A stretch of 44,485 nucleotides of DNA from JAJACP01 sp964350245 (GCA_964350245.1 CAYGJC010000015.1:1-44485), one strand, 5' to 3'; numbered from the stretch's first letter, positions 35,478 through 44,234 are shown. Notes: generated from the letters alone by a model not told the origin. Numbers and translations are program-made.

Positions 35478-35651
35478 CTACCCTCCGCCACGAACGAAAT
35501 GCAGAATGATGCTGATAATAAATAAGATCACAAACACAACCAACAAGATGCGCGCAATAGACATTGCGCCACTAGAGATATTTGTGAACCCAAAAACGGC
35601 TGCTATTATAGCAACAATAAAAAAAAATAAAGGCCCACCACAACATGACAT
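35478..35651 (-). CDS. Short DUF1328-like membrane protein
   Basis: A 57-aa product with two hydrophobic helices. The stretch IIAAVFGFTNISSGAMSIAR followed by a second helix (ILLVVFVILFIISIIL) matches the compact DUF1328/YtjA pattern, AAVFGF(T)GI(A)xGAxxIA(R/K). Its N-terminus (MSCCGG) is atypical in having a Cys pair. The function of the family is unknown. It lies 13 bases upstream of the potassium transporter, so the three genes probably form one operon. Confidence 0.75.
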   Translation of the reverse strand: MSCCGGPLFFFIVAIIAAVFGFTNISSGAMSIARILLVVFVILFIISIILHFVRGGG

Positions 35652-35727
35652 ATCCTATTTTAGTTCTTTGCTTCATTTTAACGACTATTTTATTGATCTG
35701 TCAAATTGTTTAGTTTAGAATGAGCGA

Positions 35728-36501
35728 ATGGCATTGTTTAGGATTTTATTCCTATTAATTCTAGCTTATCCGTTTAGCGGGACTGCCTTGGAGACGCTTA
35801 AGCCAGGTATTTTGCAAGTAGCAGTCACTGATATCCCACAGGAGGGAGAAAATGCTCCTGGTTGGACCCTTAGTTTTTTACAAGAGTTTGAAAAAGAGTA
35901 TGGGGTAAAGGTTGAATTCAAAGTGGTCCCGTTCGATCAATCCTGGTTGCTTGCTGCTGAAAATAAAGTGGATGTAGTGGCAACCGGCGTTACGGTATTG
36001 GATGAAAGACAGAGTAAAGGAGCCACTTTTAGCCATCCTTATTTGCAGGTAAAACGGGGACTGCGCATTCACTGTGACAAGGCGGCCCAATTTGAGACCA
36101 TCGATGATTTTGTTGGGTATAAGGTAGGGGCTGTTAAGGGGATGACTGCCTATGACGATCTTGTTGCCAGAGCGCCTGAAGGGGTGGAGATTGTTCCCTT
36201 CGAAAGTTGGGATTCAATGTATGAGAGTTTCCATACCCGTCAAATTCAAGCTGTAGCTGAAGGATACTATGTCTCTGTAGATACAGGTGTTAACCAGGCG
36301 GATGCTGAGTATCCCATGATCGATGCGCACGATTTAACTCCCGGAAAGCCTGAGTATCTTGCATTTGTGGTCAGAGATAGGAGTAAGGGGGTGCTTGAAG
36401 CGATTAACTCCCTACTAGATAAAACAGGCTTTCCCGTCCGTTCTAACTGGAAGATAGTGCGCGCTTTTCTCCCATCACCTCTTCCTACGGTTTTTCAATG
36501 A
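35728..36501 (+). CDS. Family 3 solute-binding protein (amino-acid type)
   Basis: A 257-aa periplasmic binding protein with a signal peptide (LFRILFLLILAYPFSGTA). The family-3 layout is visible as LKPGILQVAVTDIPQ, VEFKVVPFDQSWLLAAENKVDVVATGVTVLDERQ, IDDFVGYKVGAVKGMTAYDDL and a C-terminal YLAFVVRDRS. The ligand is probably an amino acid or other small polar solute. ABC permease and ATPase genes are not adjacent. Instead the stop overlaps the start of a ZIP-like permease gene (ATGA). Confidence 0.85.
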   Translation: MALFRILFLLILAYPFSGTALETLKPGILQVAVTDIPQEGENAPGWTLSFLQEFEKEYGVKVEFKVVPFDQSWLLAAENKVDVVATGVTVLDERQSKGATFSHPYLQVKRGLRIHCDKAAQFETIDDFVGYKVGAVKGMTAYDDLVARAPEGVEIVPFESWDSMYESFHTRQIQAVAEGYYVSVDTGVNQADAEYPMIDAHDLTPGKPEYLAFVVRDRSKGVLEAINSLLDKTGFPVRSNWKIVRAFLPSPLPTVFQ

Positions 36502-37220
36502 GTGACTGGCTGGCGATTTTTGTTCTAACGCTCATTGCAGGCCTTGCAATGGTTGTGGGAGCCCTGCTGGCTGCTGTAGAACATATTAGCAATCGATGGC
36601 TGGAAACAGAGTTGCGGCATACAGTCATCGCTTTTGGTGGAGGAATCCTAGTCTCAGCCGTGGCTTTAGTGCTTGTGCATGAAGGGATGCGCAATTTAAC
36701 ACCCCTCTATGTGGCTCTTTGTTTTGGGTTAGGCGGTCTTTTTTTCATGGTTTTGGACAGATTCCTGAATAGCAAAAAGGAACAAATCTCACAGCTTGCT
36801 GCCATGCTTCTCGATTTTATTCCGGAGGTTGTTGCTTTGGGAGCTCTCTATTTGTTAGATCGGAGATATGCGTTTTTACTTGCACTTCTCATTGTGCTGC
36901 AGAATATTCCCGAAGGGTTCAATGCCTATCGAGAGCTGCGTGCCTCTGGAAAGCATAAGGGCTGGGTGATTATTTGCCTCTTTTTAGCGATGTCCTTTTT
37001 AGGTCCCGTTGCAGGCCTATCCGGTTACTTCTTTCTGACAGAATCACCTTCTGTGATTTCGGGTATTATGTTGTTTGCCTCAGGAGGTATTCTCTATCTC
37101 ATTTTCCAAGATATTGCCCCCCAAGCCCAGCTGAAGCGTCACTGGGCCCCCTCACTTGGAGCTGTAGCCGGCTTTTTGCTTGGAATGATGGGTAAGATGT
37201 TCATTTTGCAAATTCATTGA
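36498..37220 (+). CDS. ZIP-like metal permease with altered ligand residues
   Basis: A 240-aa membrane protein with about eight helices. The two core helices align by spacing with those of ZIP transporters such as ZupT: LLDFIPEVVALG where HNFPEG is usual, and LQNIPEGFNAYREL where HNIPEG is usual. Both histidines are replaced (by Asp and Gln), while the glutamates remain. So metal selectivity may be changed or transport lost. The ATG overlaps the upstream stop. The link to a family-3 binding protein is odd and may be only transcriptional. Confidence 0.7.
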   Translation: MSDWLAIFVLTLIAGLAMVVGALLAAVEHISNRWLETELRHTVIAFGGGILVSAVALVLVHEGMRNLTPLYVALCFGLGGLFFMVLDRFLNSKKEQISQLAAMLLDFIPEVVALGALYLLDRRYAFLLALLIVLQNIPEGFNAYRELRASGKHKGWVIICLFLAMSFLGPVAGLSGYFFLTESPSVISGIMLFASGGILYLIFQDIAPQAQLKRHWAPSLGAVAGFLLGMMGKMFILQIH

Positions 37221-37288
37221 GAGGGTTCCAGTTCTCTGTTGTCGTTATGCTCCTATTGGATTAGAATCCCCTCTAAAAAGGGATAACG

Positions 37289-37525
37289 GTGACAAAAAAA
37301 GTGTGGGAAAAATCTCCTCAAAAGCTAGTAGATGCCTTTTACGCGGTGATGGAAGCGTTTCCCGAAGCTGAATTGAGAAAAATGTTTGGATATCCGTGCG
37401 CTTACGCGTGAATATTTGAAGTTGATTGTGACCTCTTGTGGATCATTTTTGATTTCAAACAAAGCCTTAAACTGGGAAGAGGCAAACATAGATATGCGTT
37501 ACGCCTTGGACTAAACCCTTCCTAA
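37289..37525 (+). pseudogene. TfoX N-terminal-domain relic
   Basis: From GTG 37289 (with AGGGA upstream) 40 codons encode KSPQKLVDAFYAVMEAFPEA and LRKMFGYPCAYA, a clear match to the start of TfoX N-terminal-domain proteins (KMFGYPCAF). A TGA at 37409-37411 interrupts it. The same frame continues to a TAA at 37523-37525 with weak resemblance (FEVDCDLLWI). The normal domain has about 100 residues, so this is a stop-interrupted and probably partly deleted gene. It fills the 333-bp stretch between the ZIP-like gene and the alpha/beta hydrolase. Confidence 0.65.
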
Positions 37526-37553
37526 TGTGATTAGGTTTTCTCAGCGCGATGGG

Positions 37554-38243
37554 TCAATCGTTCCTGCTGTAGGTAAGCCAAAATCTAAGCAGCGTTGTGA
37601 TGGCTTGGGGCATTTCGATGGGGCTCATATGTCCTGTATCTTCCACCACAGCAAGCTTAGACCCGGGAATCTGATTGATAAACTCATCGTGTTCTTCAAG
37701 TGAAAAAAGCTGATCTTGCGCCGCGTGGATAGCCAAAGTGGGACATGTGATGTGTGGCAAAATGGATAAACACTCCTCTCTTGCTAGCATTGCTTTTTCT
37801 TGATTGAGGAAAGCCTCTTCACCCACTTCTAAGAACATTTTTTCCACCTCATTTTTGACAAGTGGGTTAAAAACTAAGTGCTCGACAAGTTCCTTTACAA
37901 CAGGGCGAAACAGTCCTTTTTCCGTTTGTTGAATCATCGCTTGTCGTTTGGCGCGTTTTTCTTCAGAATCCATCCGCCCTGTTGTATTCAACAAGCAGAG
38001 TTGAGTGATACGACTTGGTGCTGAACGCATGATTTCCAAACAGAGCCAACCTCCCATGGAGTGGCCGGCAATAGCAAATCGGGGCGGGGCTTGATCTAAA
38101 ATGGCTTCCACCATTTTATGTGGAGTGCTTTGAGAGGCGGAGATCACATGGATTTCGGCAATGTCACTCAAATGATGTATCTGGTGGCTCCAGAGAGCTT
38201 GATTGGAAAGCAGTCCAGAAAGAAGCACAAGCGGCGTTTTCAT
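37554..38243 (-). CDS. Alpha/beta hydrolase
   Basis: A 229-aa alpha/beta-fold hydrolase from ATG 38243 (an in-frame TTG at 38270 is less likely). The nucleophile elbow GHSMGG puts Ser at residue 62. The acid is Asp177 (AAQDQLF) and the base is His205 (EDTGHMSPIEMP). The overall pattern resembles BioH/MhpC-like small esterases. Substrate unknown. It is divergent from the outer-membrane protein gene at 38374. Confidence 0.85.
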   Translation of the reverse strand: MKTPLVLLSGLLSNQALWSHQIHHLSDIAEIHVISASQSTPHKMVEAILDQAPPRFAIAGHSMGGWLCLEIMRSAPSRITQLCLLNTTGRMDSEEKRAKRQAMIQQTEKGLFRPVVKELVEHLVFNPLVKNEVEKMFLEVGEEAFLNQEKAMLAREECLSILPHITCPTLAIHAAQDQLFSLEEHDEFINQIPGSKLAVVEDTGHMSPIEMPQAITTLLRFWLTYSRND

Positions 38244-38310
38244 TTTTACCGGCAACAATTCTCTTATCAATGTTTGATAGAGAAGCTTTGTATTTTCTTC
38301 AACATTCAGA

Positions 38311-38339
38311 TCTTGTGAACAAAATCAGCACTCTATAAT
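38311..38339 (+). promoter_or_regulatory. Promoter of the MOMP-like gene
   Basis: A perfect TATAAT (-10) at 38334-38339 has TCTTGT 17 bases upstream, or the better TTGTGA at 15 bases. The start of transcription would be near 38346, giving a leader of about 28 bases with AAGGA before the ATG at 38374. Confidence 0.5.
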
Positions 38340-38373
38340 CTCAGTTTGATTTTTATGCGCAAAGGACGGTTTT

Positions 38374-39402
38374 ATGAGATACTTATGTAGCCTGTTGACA
38401 GTCATAATCTCTATGTTTTTGGTCCATCCCTGTTTAGCTCATGAGGACTGTTCAAATATAGGGATCGCCGTTACAGGAGATTTTCTGTATTGGCAGCCGA
38501 AGGTTTCCGGAATTCCTTACGCATCAACGAATATCATTGATACTTTGGCTCCGGGCTTTAATGTAGCCAATGACATTGTGTACCAAAGTGTCGAATTTGA
38601 CTATGAGCCGGGATTTAGACTAGGTGCTCTTTATCAATTACCCTGCAACCTATGGGATTTTGAAGTGGTCTGGACTCACTTTAATTGCTCGGGTTCTGAT
38701 TCAATTTATGCAGGAAATGGTCAGGTCATCAGTAGCTTCTGGGAAAATCCGACAGCCATTACTTCCACAGTTGCTTCCTCTATAATCGATTTAAAAACAG
38801 AAATCGTGGATTTAAACATAGGTAGGTTACTCAATCTGTGCGGCTGTTTAAGACTGAGGCCTTTTATTGGATTTCGTTTGTATCAGTTGGATATCAAAGA
38901 TTCAATTGCCTATGTGGGAGTCTCTTCTATTCCCCCTCCGATGGATTTTCCTGGACGCTCGGATGTGACACTGGTCAGTAATAACAAGGGCTATGGTTTA
39001 AACGTAGGGGCTAATATTAAATGGAGATTTTTGGGTGTGCTTAATTTATCTGCTAGCGGATCCTACTCACTGCTCAATACCAAAAGTTGCCTAGCAAATA
39101 ACCAGCACACTCAGGTTCCTGATTTAGATTTAGATGCTTATCTCAATTTGAAAAACAAATTTTGGTCTTTTAGACAATCGCTGCGTGCTCTTATTGGGTT
39201 CGACTGGGATTATTATTTTGTTGTCTCCCGCCTACCTGTTACCCTCAATATATTCGCGGGCTATGAAATAAATTATTGGCCTAATTTCATCGAGGTGAAC
39301 CGCGCTCAATCGCCGGGTGTGGATAATGCGCTTATTGCTATCCAAAGTCAGGGGGATGTCGGGTTTCACGGCTTAACCACAGGCGTCCATATTCGGTTCT
39401 GA
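38374..39402 (+). CDS. MOMP-like / Lpg1974-type outer-membrane protein
   Basis: A 342-aa beta-barrel protein with a signal peptide (SLLTVIISMFLVHPCLAHE). The mature start GIAVTGDFLYWQPKVSGIPY is typical of the Lpg1974/MOMP-like porin family found in Legionella and environmental chlamydiae. It has further strands such as YEPGFRLGALYQLPCNLWDFEVVWT and a final GLTTGVHIRF with terminal Phe. Several Cys residues could form disulfides. Porin function is inferred from the family. Confidence 0.82.
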   Translation: MRYLCSLLTVIISMFLVHPCLAHEDCSNIGIAVTGDFLYWQPKVSGIPYASTNIIDTLAPGFNVANDIVYQSVEFDYEPGFRLGALYQLPCNLWDFEVVWTHFNCSGSDSIYAGNGQVISSFWENPTAITSTVASSIIDLKTEIVDLNIGRLLNLCGCLRLRPFIGFRLYQLDIKDSIAYVGVSSIPPPMDFPGRSDVTLVSNNKGYGLNVGANIKWRFLGVLNLSASGSYSLLNTKSCLANNQHTQVPDLDLDAYLNLKNKFWSFRQSLRALIGFDWDYYFVVSRLPVTLNIFAGYEINYWPNFIEVNRAQSPGVDNALIAIQSQGDVGFHGLTTGVHIRF

Positions 39403-39407
39403 TACTT

Positions 39408-40487
39408 TTAGTGAAGCGAATCTGAAACGTTGAAGGTTGTATTCTTACCTTCTGTTTCTGCACTTTTTATGGTGGTGGCATTGAGATCAAAATCCTCAAA
39501 TGCAATCCATTTGATCGTTTGGTCTGCATAAGATTTGAAGTAGTAACGCAAAGCGTTCGGATCCTTAACTGATGTTAGCAGGGTGGAGTCTGTGGACAGT
39601 TTTCCATTCTCTTCGCTTCTTGTAGCTCCCACTGGAATATCGAACTGATTCAGTATATGAAAGGTTTGGCCAACCAGATCCTCTGCATTTTGCGCAGCAA
39701 TTGCGGTGGAAGAGAAGATAGCAGCGCGCACAAAGCGAGAGGGGGGTGTGAAATCTCCAGGAAGGCCCACCATACCTGATCCCTGGCCGAATGGGGCAAG
39801 ATTGACTCCTCTTAGCGTGATCGGATCGACGTTAAAGGGGGTTAGATTGATGAAGTTGCGTAAATTGGTTAAGTGCCAGTCAAAGGTAGGGGAATTCGTG
39901 AAGGCGCCGATTTTGTTTTCGTAGGTCACCAATTTCCCTTCGATGGGCTCAATCACAAGAGCATTTCCTTCCTTGTCGTAAACGATGTAGTGAAAAGGTG
40001 GGGGAGTTGAGCCCCATCCTTCAATCACAGTCGGAGCGATCACAACAGAGTCAAGAGCCGCTTTGACCTCTTCTAGTGAGGCGAATTGGGTTAGAATCCA
40101 GTTGGAAAAATCAACAGGAGAGAGAGCTTTTGCTTGGTTGGATTTATCTATGGAAGTGTATCCGGCAAAACCAGGGAAATAAAAGGCTCCGCAAGCGAGT
40201 CCCTTTTCATTGACTCCATCCATCACTTTTTGGTCTTTAAAGCAATAGATGCCTGCAACTGCGTATTTAGACGTATAGTTGAGACCATTACCTTTCGGAG
40301 TCTCTCCGATAAAAGCAAAATTTCTAGGGATGACACACGCATACATGTCAATTACCGTGCCAAACTCTACCGTTCTGCCATTGACCGAAGCACCGTCTTG
40401 CGCAGTCATACGGATTCCTGTGCACGCATGTAGGAAACAAGTTGTTAATGTAAAAACTGTTATAAAAATTTGCAAAATAATGCGCAT
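39408..40487 (-). CDS. Exported choloylglycine hydrolase-family (Ntn) amidase
   Basis: A 359-aa N-terminal-nucleophile hydrolase of the bile-salt-hydrolase/penicillin-V-acylase family. The signal peptide ends in LHA, and cleavage would expose Cys22 (CTGIRMTAQDG) as the catalytic nucleophile. Other expected residues are Arg38 (NGRTVEFG, 16 after Cys as in the family), Glu41 in place of the usual Asp, Asn198 (AFTNSPTFDWHL) and Arg251 (PPSRFVRA). It probably cleaves a linear amide (N-acyl amino acid, bile salt or similar) in the periplasm or outside. GAGGAG before the ATG gives a strong start. Confidence 0.88.
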   Translation of the reverse strand: MRIILQIFITVFTLTTCFLHACTGIRMTAQDGASVNGRTVEFGTVIDMYACVIPRNFAFIGETPKGNGLNYTSKYAVAGIYCFKDQKVMDGVNEKGLACGAFYFPGFAGYTSIDKSNQAKALSPVDFSNWILTQFASLEEVKAALDSVVIAPTVIEGWGSTPPPFHYIVYDKEGNALVIEPIEGKLVTYENKIGAFTNSPTFDWHLTNLRNFINLTPFNVDPITLRGVNLAPFGQGSGMVGLPGDFTPPSRFVRAAIFSSTAIAAQNAEDLVGQTFHILNQFDIPVGATRSEENGKLSTDSTLLTSVKDPNALRYYFKSYADQTIKWIAFEDFDLNATTIKSAETEGKNTTFNVSDSLH

Positions 40488-40504
40488 AGGAGACTCCTCA
40501 TAAT

Positions 40505-40549
40505 ACTGCCTTGAACGCGATTTTCATGAAAACGCGTCTGTAAAGCAAC
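40505..40549. repeat. Imperfect 45-bp palindrome, copy A
   Basis: A core of CGCGATTTTCATGAAAACGCG flanked by TGCCTTGAA on the left and TGTAAAGCAAC on the right forms a long imperfect hairpin. The left half resembles the left half of the palindrome at 44235-44279 (TGCCTT-AAC-C-ATTTTC pattern). It lies between the RlmK-like gene and the start of the Ntn hydrolase gene, both on the minus strand. Confidence 0.55.
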
Positions 40550-40554
40550 TATTT

Positions 40555-41547
40555 TCAATTTTTCAGAGAAATTTTCCAGCAGCGGTGGATTTTTTGATTA
40601 TGGAAATCAAGAGGGATGGTCTTTTTGGAGATGTCGAGAATGGTACATCTCTCAAAGAGGCTCTTATCAAAAGTAAAATCGCGCGAGTTGGTGCTAAAAA
40701 TGAGCGTTCCTTCCGGAGCTAAGAGTGAGAGCGCTTTATTGATTAGAAAAGGATAATCTTTTTGAATATCAAACATTTTGTCCATTTTTTTGGAACGGGA
40801 GAGGGTAGGAGGATCGATCACAATTAAGTCATAGTTTTCCTGTTCTTTTTCAAGAAACTGGAGACAATCTGCACGGACAATGGGGTTATTTGTTAGAGAA
40901 AGTCCATTGAGTCGAAAGTTCTCTTTGCCCCAATCTGTATAAGTGTTGGAAAGATCCACGCTTTTTGTAAAAAGAGCTCCGGCAGCTGCAGCATGCACGC
41001 TGAAAGAACACGTGTAGGCAAAAAGATTCAGTAGCCGCTTTCCTGCTGCCATTGAAGCAACTAAACGACGGGTTTCTCGATGGTCTAAAAAAAGCCCAGT
41101 ATCCAGATAGTCGGTCAAATTGACTCTAAAGAGCAGACCATACTCAAGAACGGAGAAGAACTGTTTAGCCGAGCCAGCTTTTTCGTATTGCTCTGTTTTT
41201 TCTCTCTTTATTCTTGTGCGCCAGTGAATGGCGTCGGTAGAGGTGTGAAATAGGGAGCTAAGAGCTTCCATTACCGCTTCGAAGTGTTTTGGGTGCGGCA
41301 CACAGCTCTCACGTGTACTGGTAAAGTAGTGGACGCATAAGCGACCATCATAAAAGTCGATTGCGAGTGGATATTCCTTGATGTCTCGATCATAGATGCG
41401 GAAGCAATTTGTTTTGGTTCGCATTCCCCATTTTCTTAGGTGGCGGTAGTTTTTCCTTATCCGGTTTTTCAATGGGGAGCTTTTGTCTTCAAGATCTGCA
41501 ATCAAAGGTAAAAATAGGTCATCTGTATTCAATGGGCAGCCTACCAA
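40555..41547 (-). CDS. RlmK-like rRNA large-subunit methyltransferase
   Basis: A SAM-dependent methyltransferase of about 330 aa, similar to the C-terminal half of E. coli RlmL (RlmK, m7G2069 of 23S rRNA). The substrate-side opening is KNRIRKNYRHLRKW, then CFRIYDRDIKEYPLAID. The SAM motif is LLNLFAYTCSFSVHAAAAGA and the catalytic loop VIDPPTLSRSKKM. The start is unclear: TTG 41547 overlaps the end of the upstream hydrolase relic, and no ATG precedes the conserved region. The upstream gene's decay may have disturbed the 5' end. Confidence 0.8.
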   Translation of the reverse strand: MVGCPLNTDDLFLPLIADLEDKSSPLKNRIRKNYRHLRKWGMRTKTNCFRIYDRDIKEYPLAIDFYDGRLCVHYFTSTRESCVPHPKHFEAVMEALSSLFHTSTDAIHWRTRIKREKTEQYEKAGSAKQFFSVLEYGLLFRVNLTDYLDTGLFLDHRETRRLVASMAAGKRLLNLFAYTCSFSVHAAAAGALFTKSVDLSNTYTDWGKENFRLNGLSLTNNPIVRADCLQFLEKEQENYDLIVIDPPTLSRSKKMDKMFDIQKDYPFLINKALSLLAPEGTLIFSTNSRDFTFDKSLFERCTILDISKKTIPLDFHNQKIHRCWKISLKN

Positions 41548-42068
41548 TCCAATAGCTTAGAATCAAAAAGCTCTTTTTCCTCATAAAATGGGGAGTGCCC
41601 ACTACGTTCGAAAATACAGAGCGTCAAATCGTGAAACTGAGAGCATAGGGGATTCCATGATTTAGGTGGAGCTACGATAAAGTCATATCGACCCAAAGAC
41701 AAAAACACCGGTTTATTGAGAGTGCTTAAGCCCTTTGTAATGTCCAGTTCCTTAAAAAGGGAACCCCAAACGTGTTCAAAAATGGGCATATTCACATGTA
41801 CGTCTTTCCAAAAGGGGGGTGAATCGAAGTGATAATCGTACCAAATACGGGGCCCATGGCGCACATAGTTCCAAACAAAGCGCTGATTTAAAGGAAGCGT
41901 TTCGTAGTGCGCATCAGAATGAAGCTCAAGGTTTTTATTAAAAGCCGCTTTGCGTTGATTGAGCTTTTGACGCACACACTCTATGTCTTCTAAGATTAAA
42001 TTCAGATCGAAGGTCAATGCCGGTTCTGATTCGGAAGGAGGGGCAAAAGCGCGCATATTTGCAAACAC
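41541..42068 (-). pseudogene. Alpha/beta hydrolase 3' fragment
   Basis: 175 codons encode only the cap and C-terminal part of a proline-iminopeptidase-like alpha/beta hydrolase: LNKPVFLSLGRYDFIVAPP with the acid residue, then FERSGHSPFYEE with the catalytic His. The N-terminal half with the Gly-x-Ser-x-Gly elbow is missing. At its 5' side an M20 peptidase relic begins on the opposite strand, so a rearrangement seems to have joined two broken genes here. Confidence 0.7.
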
Positions 42069-43044
42069 GAGGCGTAGGTGCTGGCGAAGATAGGGTGAAA
42101 CAGCAACTTGCTCCCTTAAGGCTACATTTTAAGCATCACATCAATCAGGGTCATCCGACCCTGTTTGTGACAACAAGAGAGACAATGACGCCCGACATTT
42201 TTTTGGTTGCGCACATCGATGTCGTTCCGGCTTCAGAGGCTCTTTTCAAGCCTAAAATTATCGGGATTAAGATGTATGAGCGTGGGGCGTATGATATGAA
42301 AATGGCTGTTGCGTGTTACATTCTTCTTTTGCATGAGCTGGCAGATCAGCATGCCGATTTGAACATCGGATTGATGCTGGATATTGCTCTAAGGTTGCTT
42401 TGCTTCCTGATGGAGGTTTTGATTGGAATTTTGAGGAGAAGGCTAAGGGAGTTTTGCAGATTAAACTCACAGCTCGAGGTCAATCCTCTCATAGTTCTCG
42501 TCCTGAAAAGGGCGACAATGCGATTATCGTCCTGACAACGATGTTGGGTAAAATCAGCCACTACTTTGAGGAGCAAAAAAAGCAATTTGGCTCTTACTAT
42601 CCCACTGAGAATGTGGGAGTGATTCAGGGGGGTGAGGCGATCAACCAGGTTCCAGAACGTGCTGAGGCTACTATGGATATTCGGTATCCTCCTTCAGTAA
42701 ACAGAGATCAGCTTTATGCTGATATCAGGGAGATTGTTCACAAGGACTCTCGCCTTTCCATAGAAATTACAGCAGAGGGCTCTTCGCATCAGGTTGATGT
42801 AAGTCAAGCTCCCTTTACTAGGTTTCGGAAGATTGCGGAAAAGCGGTATGGGATCAAGGCGGGCAAGACCCGTTCCTATGGCGCTTCAGATGCACGGTTT
42901 TTTGGGGAGCGAGGCGTTCCTGTTCTGGTAATCGCTCCAAAGGGGGGCGAGATTCATAGCGATGGAGAGTGGATTGACCTTGAAGACCTCACGCGCTTTT
43001 ATTATGTGCTCAAGCAGTGGGTCTTAGAGTCATCACCAATTTGA
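42017..43044 (+). pseudogene. M20-family metallopeptidase, frameshifted and deleted
   Basis: Two overlapping frames encode successive parts of one M20 peptidase. Frame one (42017 to about 42380) has LVAHIDVVPA and YERGAYDMKMA, the first metal-ligand regions. Frame two (about 42385-43044) picks up at VALLPDGGFDW, continues with GVLQIKLTARGQSSHSSRP, IQGGEAINQVPERAEATMDI and ends normally with GEIHSDGEWIDLEDL. The intervening DEE-type metal/catalytic segment is missing, so both a deletion and a frame change have occurred. The N-terminus is also doubtful. It ends tail-to-tail with the AAA ATPase gene. Confidence 0.8.
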
Positions 43045-44214
43045 GAGTTTTTGAGCTAAGTCTCTCCACGAGATGGCTTCAATTTCTTGTGAAAGAGCTT
43101 GAGGTTGAGATACTCTACACACAAGGTAGGCTTGTGTTGCTGACGGATACTCTCTTAAAAAAAGCTCAAGGTGTCTGGCATCTCGCAAAGTGGGATTATC
43201 TGTCCATTTCACTTCAATAGGTAGTAAAGATTGATTGCGATTAAGAAGCCAGTCGACCTCAGGGCCTGAAGAATCTCTCCAAAAGTGAACTGTGGTTTTC
43301 AGATTCTGAAGTCGGGACCATCGGATCAGTTCTAGACCAATAAACTGCTCAAATAGCCCCCCTAAGTATGTTTGGGGTAAAGTTGGTTGTTCCTCTGCTG
43401 CAAGCCGTCTCAATCCTAAATCAAATAACAAATACTTTGGAGATTTGGTTAATTTTTTGCGTGATTTACTTTCTGTATAAGGCTCGATCCGCTCAGCAAT
43501 CAGGCAGTCTTCCAAGATCTGGTAATAAGCAGATATGGTTGTTCTTGCCACGCCTATTTCTTGGGAGATCTTATCAAAATTGACGATATTGCCAGATTCC
43601 ATTGCGGCTAGTTGTAAGAAATTTTCGAATGCCCCCATGTCGCGTACTAGAGCCTCTGATCTCACTTCGTCCTCAAGATACAAATCGACGTAAGAATCTA
43701 GCTCCTCTTCTCGAATCGTACTATCTGATTCTAAATGAATGGCTGGAAGTGAACCATAGAACAAAAAATCCTCAATAGAGGGAAAGGGAAGAGTAAGCTC
43801 TTCCAAACAGAGGGGGTCGAGGCGTAGTTGGATCACGCGTCCTGGTAGAAGATTAACACTCTTATTATGTCTCAGTTTGCGTGCCGATGACCCCGTTAGG
43901 ATGAATTGTGCAAAATCTTCGTCGATCAAATACTGAACAGCATCCATTAGAGCAGGCACTTTCTGCACCTCATCAATGATGACAAGTGGCAAAGAGCCTT
44001 TAGAATTTTTCAAAGCCTTCACTTCTCTGATCAGCTGATCTGGATCGGCTTCATATTGACGGCGAGTTTTTGAAATCAATAGTTTGATTTCAAGATCAGC
44101 TTGATACTCACGGATCAAGGTTGTTTTGCCAGTTTGGCGGGGACCTAGGAGTAAAACACTTTTGCCCCTTTTAAGAATCCTATTCAGTTTTTCTTTTAGA
44201 ATGCGTTCAATCAC
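43033..44214 (-). CDS. AAA_14/DUF4143 ATPase
   Basis: A 393-aa protein of the widespread AAA_14 plus DUF4143 family, with unknown cellular role. Walker A is GPRQTGKTT (24-32) and Walker B VIIDEVQKVP (about 77-86), followed by FILTGSSARKLR. A winged-helix-like DFEKISQEIG-type region (NFDKISQEIGVARTTISAYY) follows. The C-terminal DUF4143 part contains GGLFEQFIGLELIRW, then FWRDSSGPEVDWLL and LLPIEVKW, a restriction-endonuclease-like pattern. It starts at GTG with AGGA 9 bases upstream. Such genes are often scattered and horizontally mobile. Confidence 0.88.
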   Translation of the reverse strand: MIERILKEKLNRILKRGKSVLLLGPRQTGKTTLIREYQADLEIKLLISKTRRQYEADPDQLIREVKALKNSKGSLPLVIIDEVQKVPALMDAVQYLIDEDFAQFILTGSSARKLRHNKSVNLLPGRVIQLRLDPLCLEELTLPFPSIEDFLFYGSLPAIHLESDSTIREEELDSYVDLYLEDEVRSEALVRDMGAFENFLQLAAMESGNIVNFDKISQEIGVARTTISAYYQILEDCLIAERIEPYTESKSRKKLTKSPKYLLFDLGLRRLAAEEQPTLPQTYLGGLFEQFIGLELIRWSRLQNLKTTVHFWRDSSGPEVDWLLNRNQSLLPIEVKWTDNPTLRDARHLELFLREYPSATQAYLVCRVSQPQALSQEIEAISWRDLAQKLSNW

Positions 44215-44234
44215 TATATAAATCCTGGAAAAAT

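Noticed and set aside
43033..44214. Defence system or toxin-antitoxin based on the AAA/DUF4143 ATPase
   Set aside because: The family is widespread with unknown role, and no partner nuclease, toxin or second defence gene is adjacent.
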